From Cafeteria roenbergensis (Eukaryota > Sar > Bigyra > Bicosoecida > Cafeteriaceae): DNA of 64,000 nucleotides. Positions 10,516 through 20,565 of the stretch are shown piece by piece; position 1 is the stretch's first letter; the number at the start of each line of letters is the position of its first letter. A program made the translations under genes and the position numbers. The DNA is taken from contig VLTN01000058.1 of NCBI GenBank assembly GCA_008330645.1, positions 124,001 through 188,000 of the forward strand, in the 5' to 3' direction. The notes under the pieces are model-generated. The model was not told the origin of the DNA, made no database searches, and worked only from the letters and a program-made list of their open reading frames with translations.

Positions 10516-11720
10516 ATGAGGGGACTGATCCTGATGGTAGCCGCCCTGGCGGCTGCCGCCCACGGTGAGAGCGCCACTGGCCCGGCTCGCGAGGCGAGGT
10601 GGCCCCTGCGGCCTCGCGGCGAGCTTGCGGCGGCTTCGCTGAGTCGACGGGTTGCATTGCCCCGCCAGCAAGCCTGCTTGACCCGTCGCCCTGGATACCC
10701 TGGCTTCGCCCCGCAGCACGAATCGGATCCGGGCAGGACGGCCCATCCAAGGGCGGCGAGCAGCAGGCCCTCCAGCCGTCTGGGCAGGCTGACGCTCCCG
10801 CGGCACCGTTCGCCGGTGCCTTGGGCCCGGACATCCCAGGCCTTGGCGGGGCGTGCAAGGTCTTGCTTCCCGGGTCTGACGCGGCATCGCCCACCTTGGA
10901 TGCTCCGGCCTGGTTCTCCATGGTGTCCACGGCTGCAGAGGCGGGCGACGCCGGCAAGTTTGTGCCTGCCATGACGCGCCTCTGCGGCGACCGCCTCAAC
11001 GCCGAGGAGGTTCCCTTCCACAAGAGCGTGCCTGCGGACGACAAGAAACCCGCGGTGTCGGCCGCGCTGGGCAAGCTGTCTGCCGCGTGCTCCGCCGCCT
11101 CGGCGGGCGCCACGGACGTCGGCTCCAAGTACGCCTCGGCCTTCGACGAGCTGTGCCCACCGCGCACGGCGCTCGGGCCCTCGATGCCCCAGTCGTGCGC
11201 GGCGACGCTCAGCAGTTCTGTGGACGGCCGCTCCGTCCGCATGCTCCTGTACCTGAGCGAGGTGCGAGAGGCCGCCGCCATCTCCAACGACGGCGTGTTC
11301 GTGGCCGGCATCAGGGGGGTCTGCGGGCCCAGCATCGAGCAGAGCGGAGCTGAGTGGGCCACGCACGCGCCGACCAAGGACTCTCCCGTGCAGGCGCGTG
11401 TGCTCGACCTGCTGGACTCCATGCGCGGCGCCTGCGGCGAGGCGGAGCAGGACCCCTCCCGGTACGCCAAGGCGTGGGCGGAGCTGTGTCCCGCCTCCCC
11501 GGCAGAGGCCGCCAGGGGCGCAGCGTCCAAGCCGGACGAGACGTGCGACGGCACCCTCGCCACCCTGCGGACGCGCACGGCCGAGCTCGTGGCTTCCGGC
11601 AAGCGGGTGGCCGAGCTGGCCACCGCTGCTCTGGGCGACATCAAGGACGACGACGCGCGCACCCACCTGGAGCAGGCCGTGGCCGACTTTTGGACTGCGG
11701 CCGCTGCTGCCCAGGAGTGA
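10516..11720 (+). CDS. Secreted protein with duplicated cysteine-containing module
   Basis: Exons 10516-10564 and 10717-11720 (152-nt intron) give 350 residues. Exon 1 is a complete signal peptide, MRGLILMVAALAAAAH, split from the mature part in phase 1. The mature chain holds two similar copies of a module. Copy 1 (about residues 75-190) has LCG, LGKLSAACSAAS, KYASAFDELCPP and SCAATL. Copy 2 (about 205-320) has VCG, LLDSMRGACGEAE, RYAKAWAELCP and TCDGTL. Cysteine order and the [KR]YA-x-A-[FW]-x-ELCP motif are conserved between copies, which indicates an internal duplication and probably disulfides. Codon use is strongly GC3-biased, as in well-expressed genes here. I do not recognise the family; extracellular or wall-associated location is inference from the signal peptide. 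Confidence 0.8.
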
Positions 11721-12069
11721 GTGGGCCGATCCGGCTCCCGGCTTGCGTTTGGCGCGCGCGTGTGCGCGGTGCTTGGCAGGAAACTGCGATTCCCGTTTGC
11801 CTGCCGCACATGGACCCCCACGCACCAGCAAGCCCCCAGGCACACGCAACAGTCGTCTTCACGTGCTGCGCCAAGCTCACCGCCGGCCTGCCGCGCTATC
11901 GCACGGGAGGGCGCAGGCCGACTCTGCCGCGGGCTCGGAGCCCGCCGTCGGTTCGCGCCTCCACTCGCGCCTGTGCCCTCGCGGCACTCGTTGCCCTGTC
12001 GGACCCCAAACCACAAGCAGAAGGCGCCCCCGTCCCCACCGCTTGGCTTGGTCATTGGCCGCGGGCGCA
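11721..12069. other. Intergenic region, no gene seen
   Basis: 349 bp between two plus-strand genes. No supported exon, RNA or repeat is visible; open frames here are continuations of shadow frames. Confidence 0.55.
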
Positions 12070-15000
12070 ATGGCGGCACCGCTGGGCGAGCTGGACCGCG
12101 CACGCGCCTTGCGGATGGTCAAGGCCGCAAAGGTGAGCGCTCCAGTCAGCAGGACCACCAGCCCGTGCGGGCCCCACCGCCAGGGGTCGCTGAGCCAGGC
12201 GGCCCGCGTCCATCCAGGCAGGAGCCACGAGGGCGGCCGGGTCGCTGTCGGAAGCGGCAGGGCTGACTCCGGAACTTGGCACGTGGTGCTGGCCGCGCAT
12301 CCGTCGAGGCGTTTGCGCTCGACAGGCCGCGCAGCTGCCTCCGGTGGCGCCGTCGCCCTGCTGCAGTAGGCAGAATGGGGTGTGTGCGCGCGAGAGGGTG
12401 CGCGGCGACTGCGGCTGATGGCGCGCTCACGCACGCCGCGCGGGCCTTGTCCGGTTTGCTTTGAGTCATCGCAGCAGGCCCAAGCGCAGCACCGCCTCGC
12501 CTGTCAGGCGCCTGGGTGTTCAGTGAGCGACCCTGCTCGGCTGTGGATAAACCTGAGCGTGAGGAGGCCTTGCTCTTGGGGCCTCGCTTCGCTTCCGGGG
12601 CGAGTTCGAGAGCGAGCGGCTCCACGCCCCCCCACTCCCGCTCCAACCCGCTCACGCGCCGGGCCCCGCCCATTGGCTTGGCGCTGCTGCTGCCTCCGCA
12701 GGACGGTCACGTATTGTGCGGGTTCGAGTCAGGCTCCCACCTGGCTGACCATCTGCTGTCGGACGACGCCGCGGGCGAGTGGATCAGCGCAACCACAGGC
12801 GACGTTCGGGCTGGGCCAGACTTGCGCCGCGTTGCCACTGCCGCTGAGCTGGCCGAGGGCGGTGTCGAGGCTGCCTCTGACACTGTCGCGGTCCATGTTC
12901 GTGCTGTGAGACCCAGATTCTCGCGCCAGACCCGCGCGCGGTCGGACTCTCAAACGACCAAGGTTGTGATTTGCTCGTCGCTTTGCTCGCCGTCAGCGCG
13001 CACGGTACTCCTGCGACTGCGGTTCCCCCCATGCCAAAATTCGCGCTGTGGTTTCCTGTTCACCCCGGACATCGCAGGAGTCGCTGCTCGGAGAGCTCAG
13101 GGCGGCGGCTTGCGCAGCTGGGCCCCCCTCCGACGACGCGGCGGTTGCTGAAGGGCCATCGGAGGAAGGCGACGCGGCGGAAGCCGCGGCTGCCATGCCA
13201 TCCGCAGCGGCTGCTGCCGCAGCGGCGTCGACAAGGTCGGCTCGTGGGGTTCCCCGTCACAGGGAGCGGCTTGCCGGCGACGCCCCCGACGCCATTGCGC
13301 GGCCGCAAGCCGACAACCGCCCCCCGCCGGGCACCGGGCTCACGGGCCTCGTCAATCTCGGCAACACGTGCTTTCTCAACGCCGGTCTGCAGGCGCTCAT
13401 GTGCGTGCCGCACTTCGCCCGGAGCTTCACGGAGCTCTACCAGACCTCCAGCGCGGCTACGCACAGCCACAAGCGCACGATCCTTCGGGCGATGGAGTCG
13501 CTGGTGTGCGCCTGCGCCAGCACTGAGCTCGACACGCAGTCGCCCCGCGACGTCCTCGGCACTCTCCGCAGCGTCAATCAGATGTTTTCGGGCTACCACC
13601 AGCACGACAGCCACGAGGCGATGCGCTTCATCCTGAACGACATCCACGAAACCGCCGCGCAGAGGGAGAACAACTGGGGGGCGAGGCACGAGCACTTCGT
13701 GGGGCCGCCGCCGGCCGAGACCGCCGGCCCCGCCTCCGCCGCGGCTGGAGACGCTGCCGGCGCCGCTGCCGGCGCCGGAGCTGCAAGCGACGACCGTGGT
13801 GACATCGCCACCGTGCCTTCGAGCCGCCGCTCTCCGTTGCTCGCGGCGGCGACCAAGGACGCGGGGGCGGCTGCAACGGCGTCCTCCGTGGTGCCGGGCA
13901 GGGCGGAGCGCGTGGCGGCGGGGCGGGCGGCCTCCCAGGCGCAGCGCTCCGCGGCTGAGCAGCCGGGTGCCGCCTCGCGGATGGACCCTCTCACCGCCGC
14001 GCTCCCAGCGAGCGACGCGGAGTCGCTCATGGACCCCGACGCCCGCGGCCACTGGGCCAACAGGCCAGGCGCCAAGCGTCCCCCGCCCGGAGTCCCGCCT
14101 GTCCCGCTTTGGTGCACGGCTGGCCCCTTCGTCCCGCCCCCGGCCAGCTCGCGCTCCTTGGTGAGCGACGCGTTCGAGGGGGTGATGTGCTCCCGCGTGC
14201 GGTGCCGCACGTGCAAGCACGAGTCCGTCACCTTCGACACCTTCACGGACATGTCGCTCTCCATCCCAGAGTCGCCCCACCCCGCCACGGACCTCGGCGT
14301 CAAGTCCGCCGGGGCCGCGCCCATCGACCAGGTTCGCCGCGGCGGCTTCGCGTCCACGGGGCCGCGCCGCAGCGGCTGGTGCTCCTTCGGGTGGGGCCGC
14401 GCTCTGCGCGTGGAGGACTGCCTTCACGATTTCTGCTCCCCCGACGCGCTCACCGGCGCCGAGAAGTACAGCTGCGAGAAGTGCGCCTGTCTGCGGGAGG
14501 CGGACAAGGCCTTCGCCATCGCCAAGCTGCCCGAGGTGCTCTGCATCCAGCTCAAGCGCTTCAGCCACACCACCATGTGGGGCAAGCTCTCCACCCGCGT
14601 CGACTTTCCCCTCGAGGGCCTAGACATGTCGCCGTTTGTCTGGTCCGACTCGGTGCGCGCCGCCAGGGCCACCGCAGGCGCCCGGGCGGAGCGAGAGCGC
14701 CGCGCAGCTGCAGCGGCGGCGCGCGAGTGGGTGCGGTCTCCAACGTCGCCGACGTCGCCGACGCCGCCAACCACGCCCGCCGCCACTCCCGCCGCCCCGC
14801 CCGCCGCCCCGCCGGTTCTCACGGACACGCCCTTCAGCGACGAGCTCGCCGCCCGCGTCGTCGCGGAGCACGACCGCGCGCAGCACCTGAAGCGCCACGG
14901 CGCAGCCGGGGAGCTGCTTGCATGGGGGGGATCCCCCGCGGAGGGCCCCTTCGAGTACGACCTCGTCTCCTTCGTGCAGCACATGGGAACCATGTCGGGC

Positions 15001-16294
15001 GGACACTACATCGCGTACGGCAAGGAGCCGACCGAGGGCAGGTGGCGGTGCTTCAATGACGAGTACGTCACCGACGCGTCGGCGTCCACCGTGGCCGGCC
15101 AGGAGGCGTACATCCTCTTCTTCACCCGCCGCAGGGTGGCCCCGTCGGCGCCCCTGCCCATGGCCATGCCCCCCGCCGACCCCAGCCGCGACAGCACCGC
15201 CGTCCACTGCTGGGTCTCTGCCCGCTGGTGGCTCAGGTACCGCGTGTTTTCGTGCCCCGGCCCCATCACCAGCTACGACGTGGTCTGCCCTCATGGCCGC
15301 ATCCGCAACAACTTGCTCGAGAACTTCACCGACGCATCCACCGGCCGCCTCTCCATCTTCAGCTTCCTCGTGCCCCTCACGGAGGCGCAGTGGGCCGCAC
15401 TCGTGGCAACCTTTGGCAGGCAGGGCCCGCCCGTCTACGACGCCTCCCCTTGCCCTGCTTGCGCCCTGGAGGCCGAGGCGCTGGCGGCGCGGCGCCGGGC
15501 CGAGGCCACCACCATCTCTCGGGTGGACTCCAAATCGCTTCCCTCGGCCACCGGCGACCTGGCCTCGCCCACGGACAGGGCCGCGGCATACTGGCACCTC
15601 ATTGGCACCGCCTGGGTGCGCAACTGGCACAGCTTCAAGGACAACAGTGAGCGTCTGCCGTGGCTCCCGCCGCCCCCCGCCTGGCGCCGGCCGCCGTCTG
15701 GCGCCGCACCGCGTTCCTGCCGCCCAGCCCCCCCACCAGCCCTGCTGCTTGCGCGCTCTCCGCGAGTGTCGGCTATCGCCGCCTCGTCAGCCCTGCGCAT
15801 CCCGGAGCCACGCTCATGCGCCCTCGCATCCGCCCCGCCCCTGCCTGAATCCCTCCTTTATCGCAGAGAGCTCTGCCGACGACGGGACTTTCCGAGGCTG
15901 CCTGCCGCCTGGCCCCATCGACAACTCGGCCCTGCTCCGTGCCAACGGCTCTCCCAAGGGTCACTTGCAGCCCGTGACGCACTACCGCGGCGTCAACGCC
16001 GCCGTGTGGAACTGCTTCCACGACTTGTATGGCGGAGGGCCGCTCCTCCGGCGGGCTGACAGGATCGACATTTACGCTCCGGCTGTTGACCCAATCCCGC
16101 CCGACTTGCTGGGCACGTTCGTGTCCTCCAGCGGCGAGTCAGCCGCCGACGACATTGTGCTGACCAGCTCCAGCGACGCCCGCAAGGGGCGCGCCGGGGC
16201 CGGCGGCGGCGGCACTCCGGCCACGGCAGGAGAGCCAGTTGCCGTGGCCCCGTGGGCTGGGGACGGAGCTGCCTCGCACCGCGCGCTTCACTGA
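12070..16294 (+). CDS. Ubiquitin-specific protease, USP20/USP33-like (USP-DUSP-DUSP)
   Basis: Four exons, 12070-12132, 12702-12905, 13078-15646 and 15867-16294, give 1,087 residues with every junction in frame. The USP core starts with the Cys box GLVNLGNTCFLNAGLQALMC (nucleophile Cys187). It has two zinc-ribbon CxxC pairs (CRTC, CEKC), LPEVLCIQLKRFSH, and the His box GTMSGGHYIAYG (His732) with WRCFNDEYVT after it. Large low-complexity insertions sit inside the core. Two DUSP domains follow: the first with WWLRYRVFSCPGPI, the second rebuilt across intron 3 as WHSFKDNKSS then LPPGPIDNSALL and WNCFHDLYGGGP. CPHG and CPACALEAEALAARRRAE between them is the arrangement known for USP20/33. The N-terminal ZnF-UBP of those enzymes is not evident in exons 1-2. 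It should remove ubiquitin from protein substrates; the substrates are unknown. Confidence 0.9.
12133..12701 (+). other. Long first intron of the USP gene
   Basis: 569 nt, GTGAGC at the 5' end and CTCCGCAG at the 3' end. It separates a 21-codon first exon from the body of the gene. No nested gene or snoRNA-like box pair was seen in it. Confidence 0.7.
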
Positions 16295-16334
16295 CGGCCG
16301 CTGCCGAGGGCAACCACTTGATCTCGGCGATTTG

Positions 16335-16410
16335 GCCTGCCTGTCTGCCTGACTGGCTGTCTCTGGCTGGCTGGCTGTCTCTGGCTGGATGTGTTTGTCT
16401 GTCTGTGTGG
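16335..16410 (+). repeat. CTGT/CTGG tetranucleotide-like repeat
   Basis: Degenerate tandem CTGC/CTGT/CTGG units occupy most of the gap between the convergent USP (+) and CDK (-) genes, just past the USP stop codon. Confidence 0.75.
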
Positions 16411-16592
16411 TGCTCGGGGGGTTCGCAGTGCGCGCCGCTCTGCTCTTGCACGGCCAAGCCGACTGACGGTTAACCACTCCGAGGACACTCGATTACGCAG
16501 CCCGGGTCACAGCGACACAGCCACTGCACGCCCTGCCAAGGCGGGCACTGACGCGCCCCAGCACTAGGAGCCCTGCAGCACAAGCCAGCAGG

Positions 16593-19500
16593 CTACCAGC
16601 GCCCCCTCCTCTCGCCGCCGTGTCTGTCCCTCCCACCGTGGTGCCGGCGGGGTCCCGAGAAATGGCGGTCGCGGGGGGACCTTGACCGGCCGTGAGGCTC
16701 CCCGGGCGGGGAATCGGGGCGTCGCCTCCGGCCCGTCGAGCGTTGGGGGTACGCCGGCGACCCTGACCGGCTCGTGGAGCGGCGAGGGCGAGGGGGCAAC
16801 CGGGCGGGCGAGCGGGATTGTGGCGGGCCAGTGAAGATCGGGGAGGGGGGCGAGCCTGTGTCGCGGCCCCGAGACCTGGACGAAGTGCCACGGGGCGGCG
16901 AGCGGCTGCGGCGGCTGCTTGAGCGTCGACGCTCTTCCCGAGGCTGGTGGTGCGACCCGTGGCGGTAGTGCCTGTCATCATCGCGAGGAGACCAGCGGGG
17001 GTCGTAGCCGCTCGGAGGTGGGGACGACGCGCGTCCCCGGGGGCGCGGGTCACGCTCGCGGGAGGGAGCCCTGTCGATGTGCCCGAACCTGTGCCGCTGC
17101 TCGAACGGCGGGGAACGACCACGGCCGGGCGGGGAGCGTCCTCCCCGGGGCGGTCCACGTGCGTGGGGCGGCATGCGGTCGCGGAATCCGTCTGGCCCGC
17201 GGTCGCGGAATCCGTCTGGCCCGCGGTCGCGGAATCCGTCTGGCCCGCGGTCGCGGAATCCGTCTGGCCCGCGGTCGCGGAATCCGTCTGGCCCGCGGTC
17301 GCGGAATCCGTCTGGCCCGCGGTCGCGGAATCCGTCTGGCCCCCTTGCCTGCCCTCTCGCTTCCCGCCACGGCTCCGCCCTCGCCGGTGACTGGTCATCT
17401 GGGCGCCAACCGCGCCGGTCGCGGTCCCACTGCTGTGTAGGGGGGGGCGCCCCCGGGCTCCTGCTCCGGCGCGGGTGCAACGGCTGCCCGTGAACATCGC
17501 CCCTGCGGCTTCCTGGCGGCGAAGGGCCACGCTCTTGCGCCCCGCGGTCGCTCCCCCCCCACTGGCCGTGCCCGCCGCGATGACCGCTGGGTTCTGCCGA
17601 GCTCTGGCCTGGTCGACGGGCATCGCGAGCAAAGCCGCCCTGCAAGCGCGTCGGCGCGTGCTGCCACCCCTCACGTCCCGGCAGCGCACCGCCTGCCCCC
17701 GGCCCGGCTGCCCAGGGCCCGGCTGCGAACTGCGGGGCGCCATCCCGGCGCAATCCTGTCGACGCGGGGATCGAAGCCAGCCTTTGCGCAGGGGGCTGGT
17801 GGCCGAGCGCGGTGGAATCGGCCCGCAAGGCGGCGGGAGGCGCGCCAGGGGGTCCGCCGCCGCCCATGTACGGCCCTCGTCCGGCAGGGCCGAGAGGCCG
17901 TGCCTGGGCGCTCTCGCCAGGTCGCGAGGGGATAGCCGCGCTGCCGCCAGCGACGTGAGGCATCTCCCCGTGCAAGCCCGATGCCGGCGCAGGAGCGGTG
18001 CCCACCGGCGGCGCGTTGTCGGGGCGGCTGGAGGGACCAATCGCTGGCCTGACATCCGGACCCGTGACGAGCGCTGGAGGGCGGGCGGTGGCACGGCGCC
18101 CGGTGCCGCTGGAGCGACCAGAGGGCTCCGCGGATGCGCTCGTCGCAGCGGCATTTCCGGCTCTGCCGGAGCTCTGCCGCAGTCGCTGCTTCGTGGCGAA
18201 CTCGTGCCTGTCAACTTCCAGGTCCACGAGCGAGCCCAGAGGCGGCAGGACGCTGCTGGGGCGGGAGCGGGGCACGGCAGGCTCGCGGTTGAACCACGGC
18301 GAGTCCGCTGCCCTGTGAGCTGACAGGCGCTCTGCCGGGTCGAGCGACAGCAGGCCTGCCAGGAGGCGGGACCCTTCGCCGTCGACGTCCTGCAGAGCCG
18401 CGGCAACCTGCGGCTGGGCCAATGTAGCAGCCAGGCGCGCAGGCTGGTCGGCGAAGCTGGCGTCATCCCATCCCGGGAGCCGCCGCAGTGCGTGGCCAGG
18501 GGGCGGAGTGCCGAGCAAGCCGAAGATACGGCCAAGCGTCTCCGGGGCGGAGTTTGACCGCGTGGAGAAGGCTGGCTTGCCCAGCAGCAGCTCGAGCATG
18601 ATGCAGCCGACTGACCAGGTATCCACCTCAGCCCCGTACGCCGTGGCGCCGAGCAGCAGCTCAGGCGGCCGGTACCACAGCGTGATCACCTCAGCTGTCA
18701 TGCGGCCGCGCGTGGCCGAGCCGGCTGGCTCTGCCAGTCGCGTGAGCCCAAAGTCGGCGAGCTTGAGGGTGTTGTCGGCGCAGATGAGGAGGTTGGAGCT
18801 CTTGACGTCGCGGTGAAGGTAGCGGTGGCGGTGCAAGAGGTCGAGGGCTTGCAGGAGTTGTAGCACGTAGGCCTTCACGTGGGCTGTCGACATCGGGACT
18901 TTGCTGGCCACAAGCCCGGCCAGGTCGCAGGGGGCCCACTCCATCACGAGAAAAATCGTGCCTGGCTTGTCGGCTGCGCTGGCTGCGGGGGATGGAGTGG
19001 GCGCGCCCTGCGCCTCCGCGAGGGCCGCGTCCTCCGCCGCGTGCCGGCGGCGTGGAGGGGCCCGCTGTCCCGCACCAACGACGCGGTCGTGGAGCATGAC
19101 GCATTCGCTCTCGGCTGGCACGGCGGCCACGATCTCTCGCAGCCGAACAACGTTTGGCCCGATCAAGTCGCGGTCAGAGAGCGCTCGAATCTCCCGCACG
19201 GTCGTCTTCGGAAACTGCGGAGAGCGCAGGGCGGGGCAGCGGGGCGGCAACGGGCGACCCGTAGCAGAACATGTGCACTGGGGCGGAAGTCGCTTCGCTG
19301 CTCAAGACATGCCGAGCCTAGTTTGCACGGCCGTGCGACGAAGCGGGGTGAAGCTAACACGCCCGCGAGCCAGACCAGAAGCCGGCGCAAGGGAACCCCT
19401 GCGCGGCTCTTCCGATGCGCCCACGGGCTTGGCAGGCTGCCTGCCGCTGTGCCTCGCTCACGCCGTACTTGTCATGGTGGATGATCACCTTCTTGATGGC

Positions 19501-19754
19501 CACCATTTCGCCCGAAGCGCGGTCGCGCGCCTTCCATACTTCTCTGCGCACGAGGTTTGCCGGGGCAGGCAGCACGAGCAGCAGCTTCTGGTCTGCTTCT
19601 GCGGCAGCGCCCAAACTGCTGGAGCAGCAAACCTGCCTTGAGCCTCAGCGCGGCAGTGCGCGAGCCGGCCTCACCCATACGTCCCTTTCCCGATCACCTC
19701 CAGCTTGTCGTACGCATCGATGGTCCGCGTAAGCCCGAAAGGCAGCGCCTCCAT
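16593..19754 (-). CDS. Cyclin-dependent kinase with RS-like tail (CDK9/CDK12-type)
   Basis: Exons 19754-19675, 19543-19462 and 19214-16593 give 927 residues. The kinase is rebuilt across two introns: YDKLEVIGKGTYGEVW (glycine loop, residues ~16-30), VAIKK (Lys44), and PKTTVRE (56-62), a variant of the cyclin-binding PSTAIRE helix. An insertion of about 40 residues lies between beta-4 and beta-5 (~95-137). HRDVKSSN (Asp190), DFG (208-210) and T-A-E-V-I-T-L-W-Y-R-P-P-E with probable activating Thr227 follow. The last two motifs resemble the transcriptional CDK9/12/13 group. From about residue 360 the tail is disordered: Pro/Gly-rich, then seven tandem copies of GPDGFRDR, then Arg/Ser-rich sequence (RSRSPP) as in CDK12/13. 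A role in RNA polymerase II C-terminal-domain phosphorylation and splicing is inferred from this layout. Confidence 0.9.
17175..17342 (-). repeat. 24-bp minisatellite, seven copies, in the CDK coding sequence
   Basis: The plus-strand unit gcggtcgcggaatccgtctg plus gccc repeats seven times with no visible divergence. It keeps frame and encodes seven GPDGF(RDR) units in the disordered CDK tail. The identity of the units implies recent expansion or homogenisation. Confidence 0.92.
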
Positions 19755-20565
19755 CCCCTCCACGGGCTGTGCCAGCACGGCGTGTGCTGGGCTTTCTCGG
19801 CTCTGCCAGCGGGTGCAAGGGCATCGGCATTGATGACACTGCCCCCTCCCCCGCGAGGCCGGCGCATGCTTGACCGTGGAATACAAAAAGCCCATAGCAT
19901 TGCGCGGGGAGCTCCAGCATGCTGAGCGATGGCGCATCCCTGCACGCTGACAGCTGAACATGCGCATCCGCCGCTCCGCCGTCTAGGAGGCTTGCCCAGC
20001 TGCAGCCGGAACCGCAGCGCCGTCGAGAAGGCAGTGCCGATCTATCAGCGCGCCGATCCCAAGCTCGCCTCAAACGTTGTGCTCCGTCGCGCGCAAGTGT
20101 GTGCGCCTGTGTGCGCGCGCGCGTGTGTGTATTTGTCGAAGCCACGCCACGGTCCGTGCACAGAAATCTATACGCCAGGCCTGCGATTCGGCCTGCAGGA
20201 GGAAACTCAAGGCCAAGAGGCCTCAGCCTTTCCATCGGCCAGAGCAGCCTTGCCGCACGGAGCACGCGCCGGCCGAGGATTGGGCCACAGGATCGCGACA
20301 ATGTCACCACAGGGCCGCCAAGCACTCGAGTTCTCGCGCTGCGCTTGGCGGCAACTGCAGCCGACCCAACTCGGAGCAGCCGAGCAGGGCCAGGGTGCGA
20401 ACTGCCGCACCGTGCAACGAAGCGCGATTTCTGATACCAGCAGCTTGTGGTCGCGCAGGCGCTCTGCTGGCAGAGCACTCCTCGCGGGTCCAAGGCGCAG
20501 CTCGATTCGCTGCGCCGAAGGGCTCGTCCGGGACGCCAACACTCTCGGCTGTCGGAAGTCCCAGC
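19755..20565. other. Divergent intergenic region (CDK / phosphate carrier)
   Basis: 811 bp between head-to-head start codons. A GT/GC alternating tract occupies about 20097-20132. No supported exon was seen; promoters of both genes are expected here. Confidence 0.55.
20097..20132 (+). repeat. GT/GC alternating purine-pyrimidine tract
   Basis: A run of alternating g-t and g-c dinucleotides (gtgtgtgcgcctgtgtgcgc and onward to gtgtgtgt), a potential Z-DNA-forming tract in the divergent CDK/carrier promoter region. Confidence 0.75.

Noticed and set aside
9675-11849. 724-codon minus-strand frame
   Set aside because: Only two short pieces, 9725-9821 and 10170-10313, are real (NCKX exons 2 and 1); the rest is intron or antisense of the secreted-protein gene.
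12718-12732. tRNA B-box-like sequence GGTTCGAGTC
   Set aside because: It lies in USP exon 2 coding sequence and no cloverleaf or A box can be built around it.
16493-18535. 680-codon minus frame overlapping the CDK tail
   Set aside because: A different frame of the same RS/Gly-rich tail; the CDK frame carries the kinase domain and the clean GPDGFRDR repeat.
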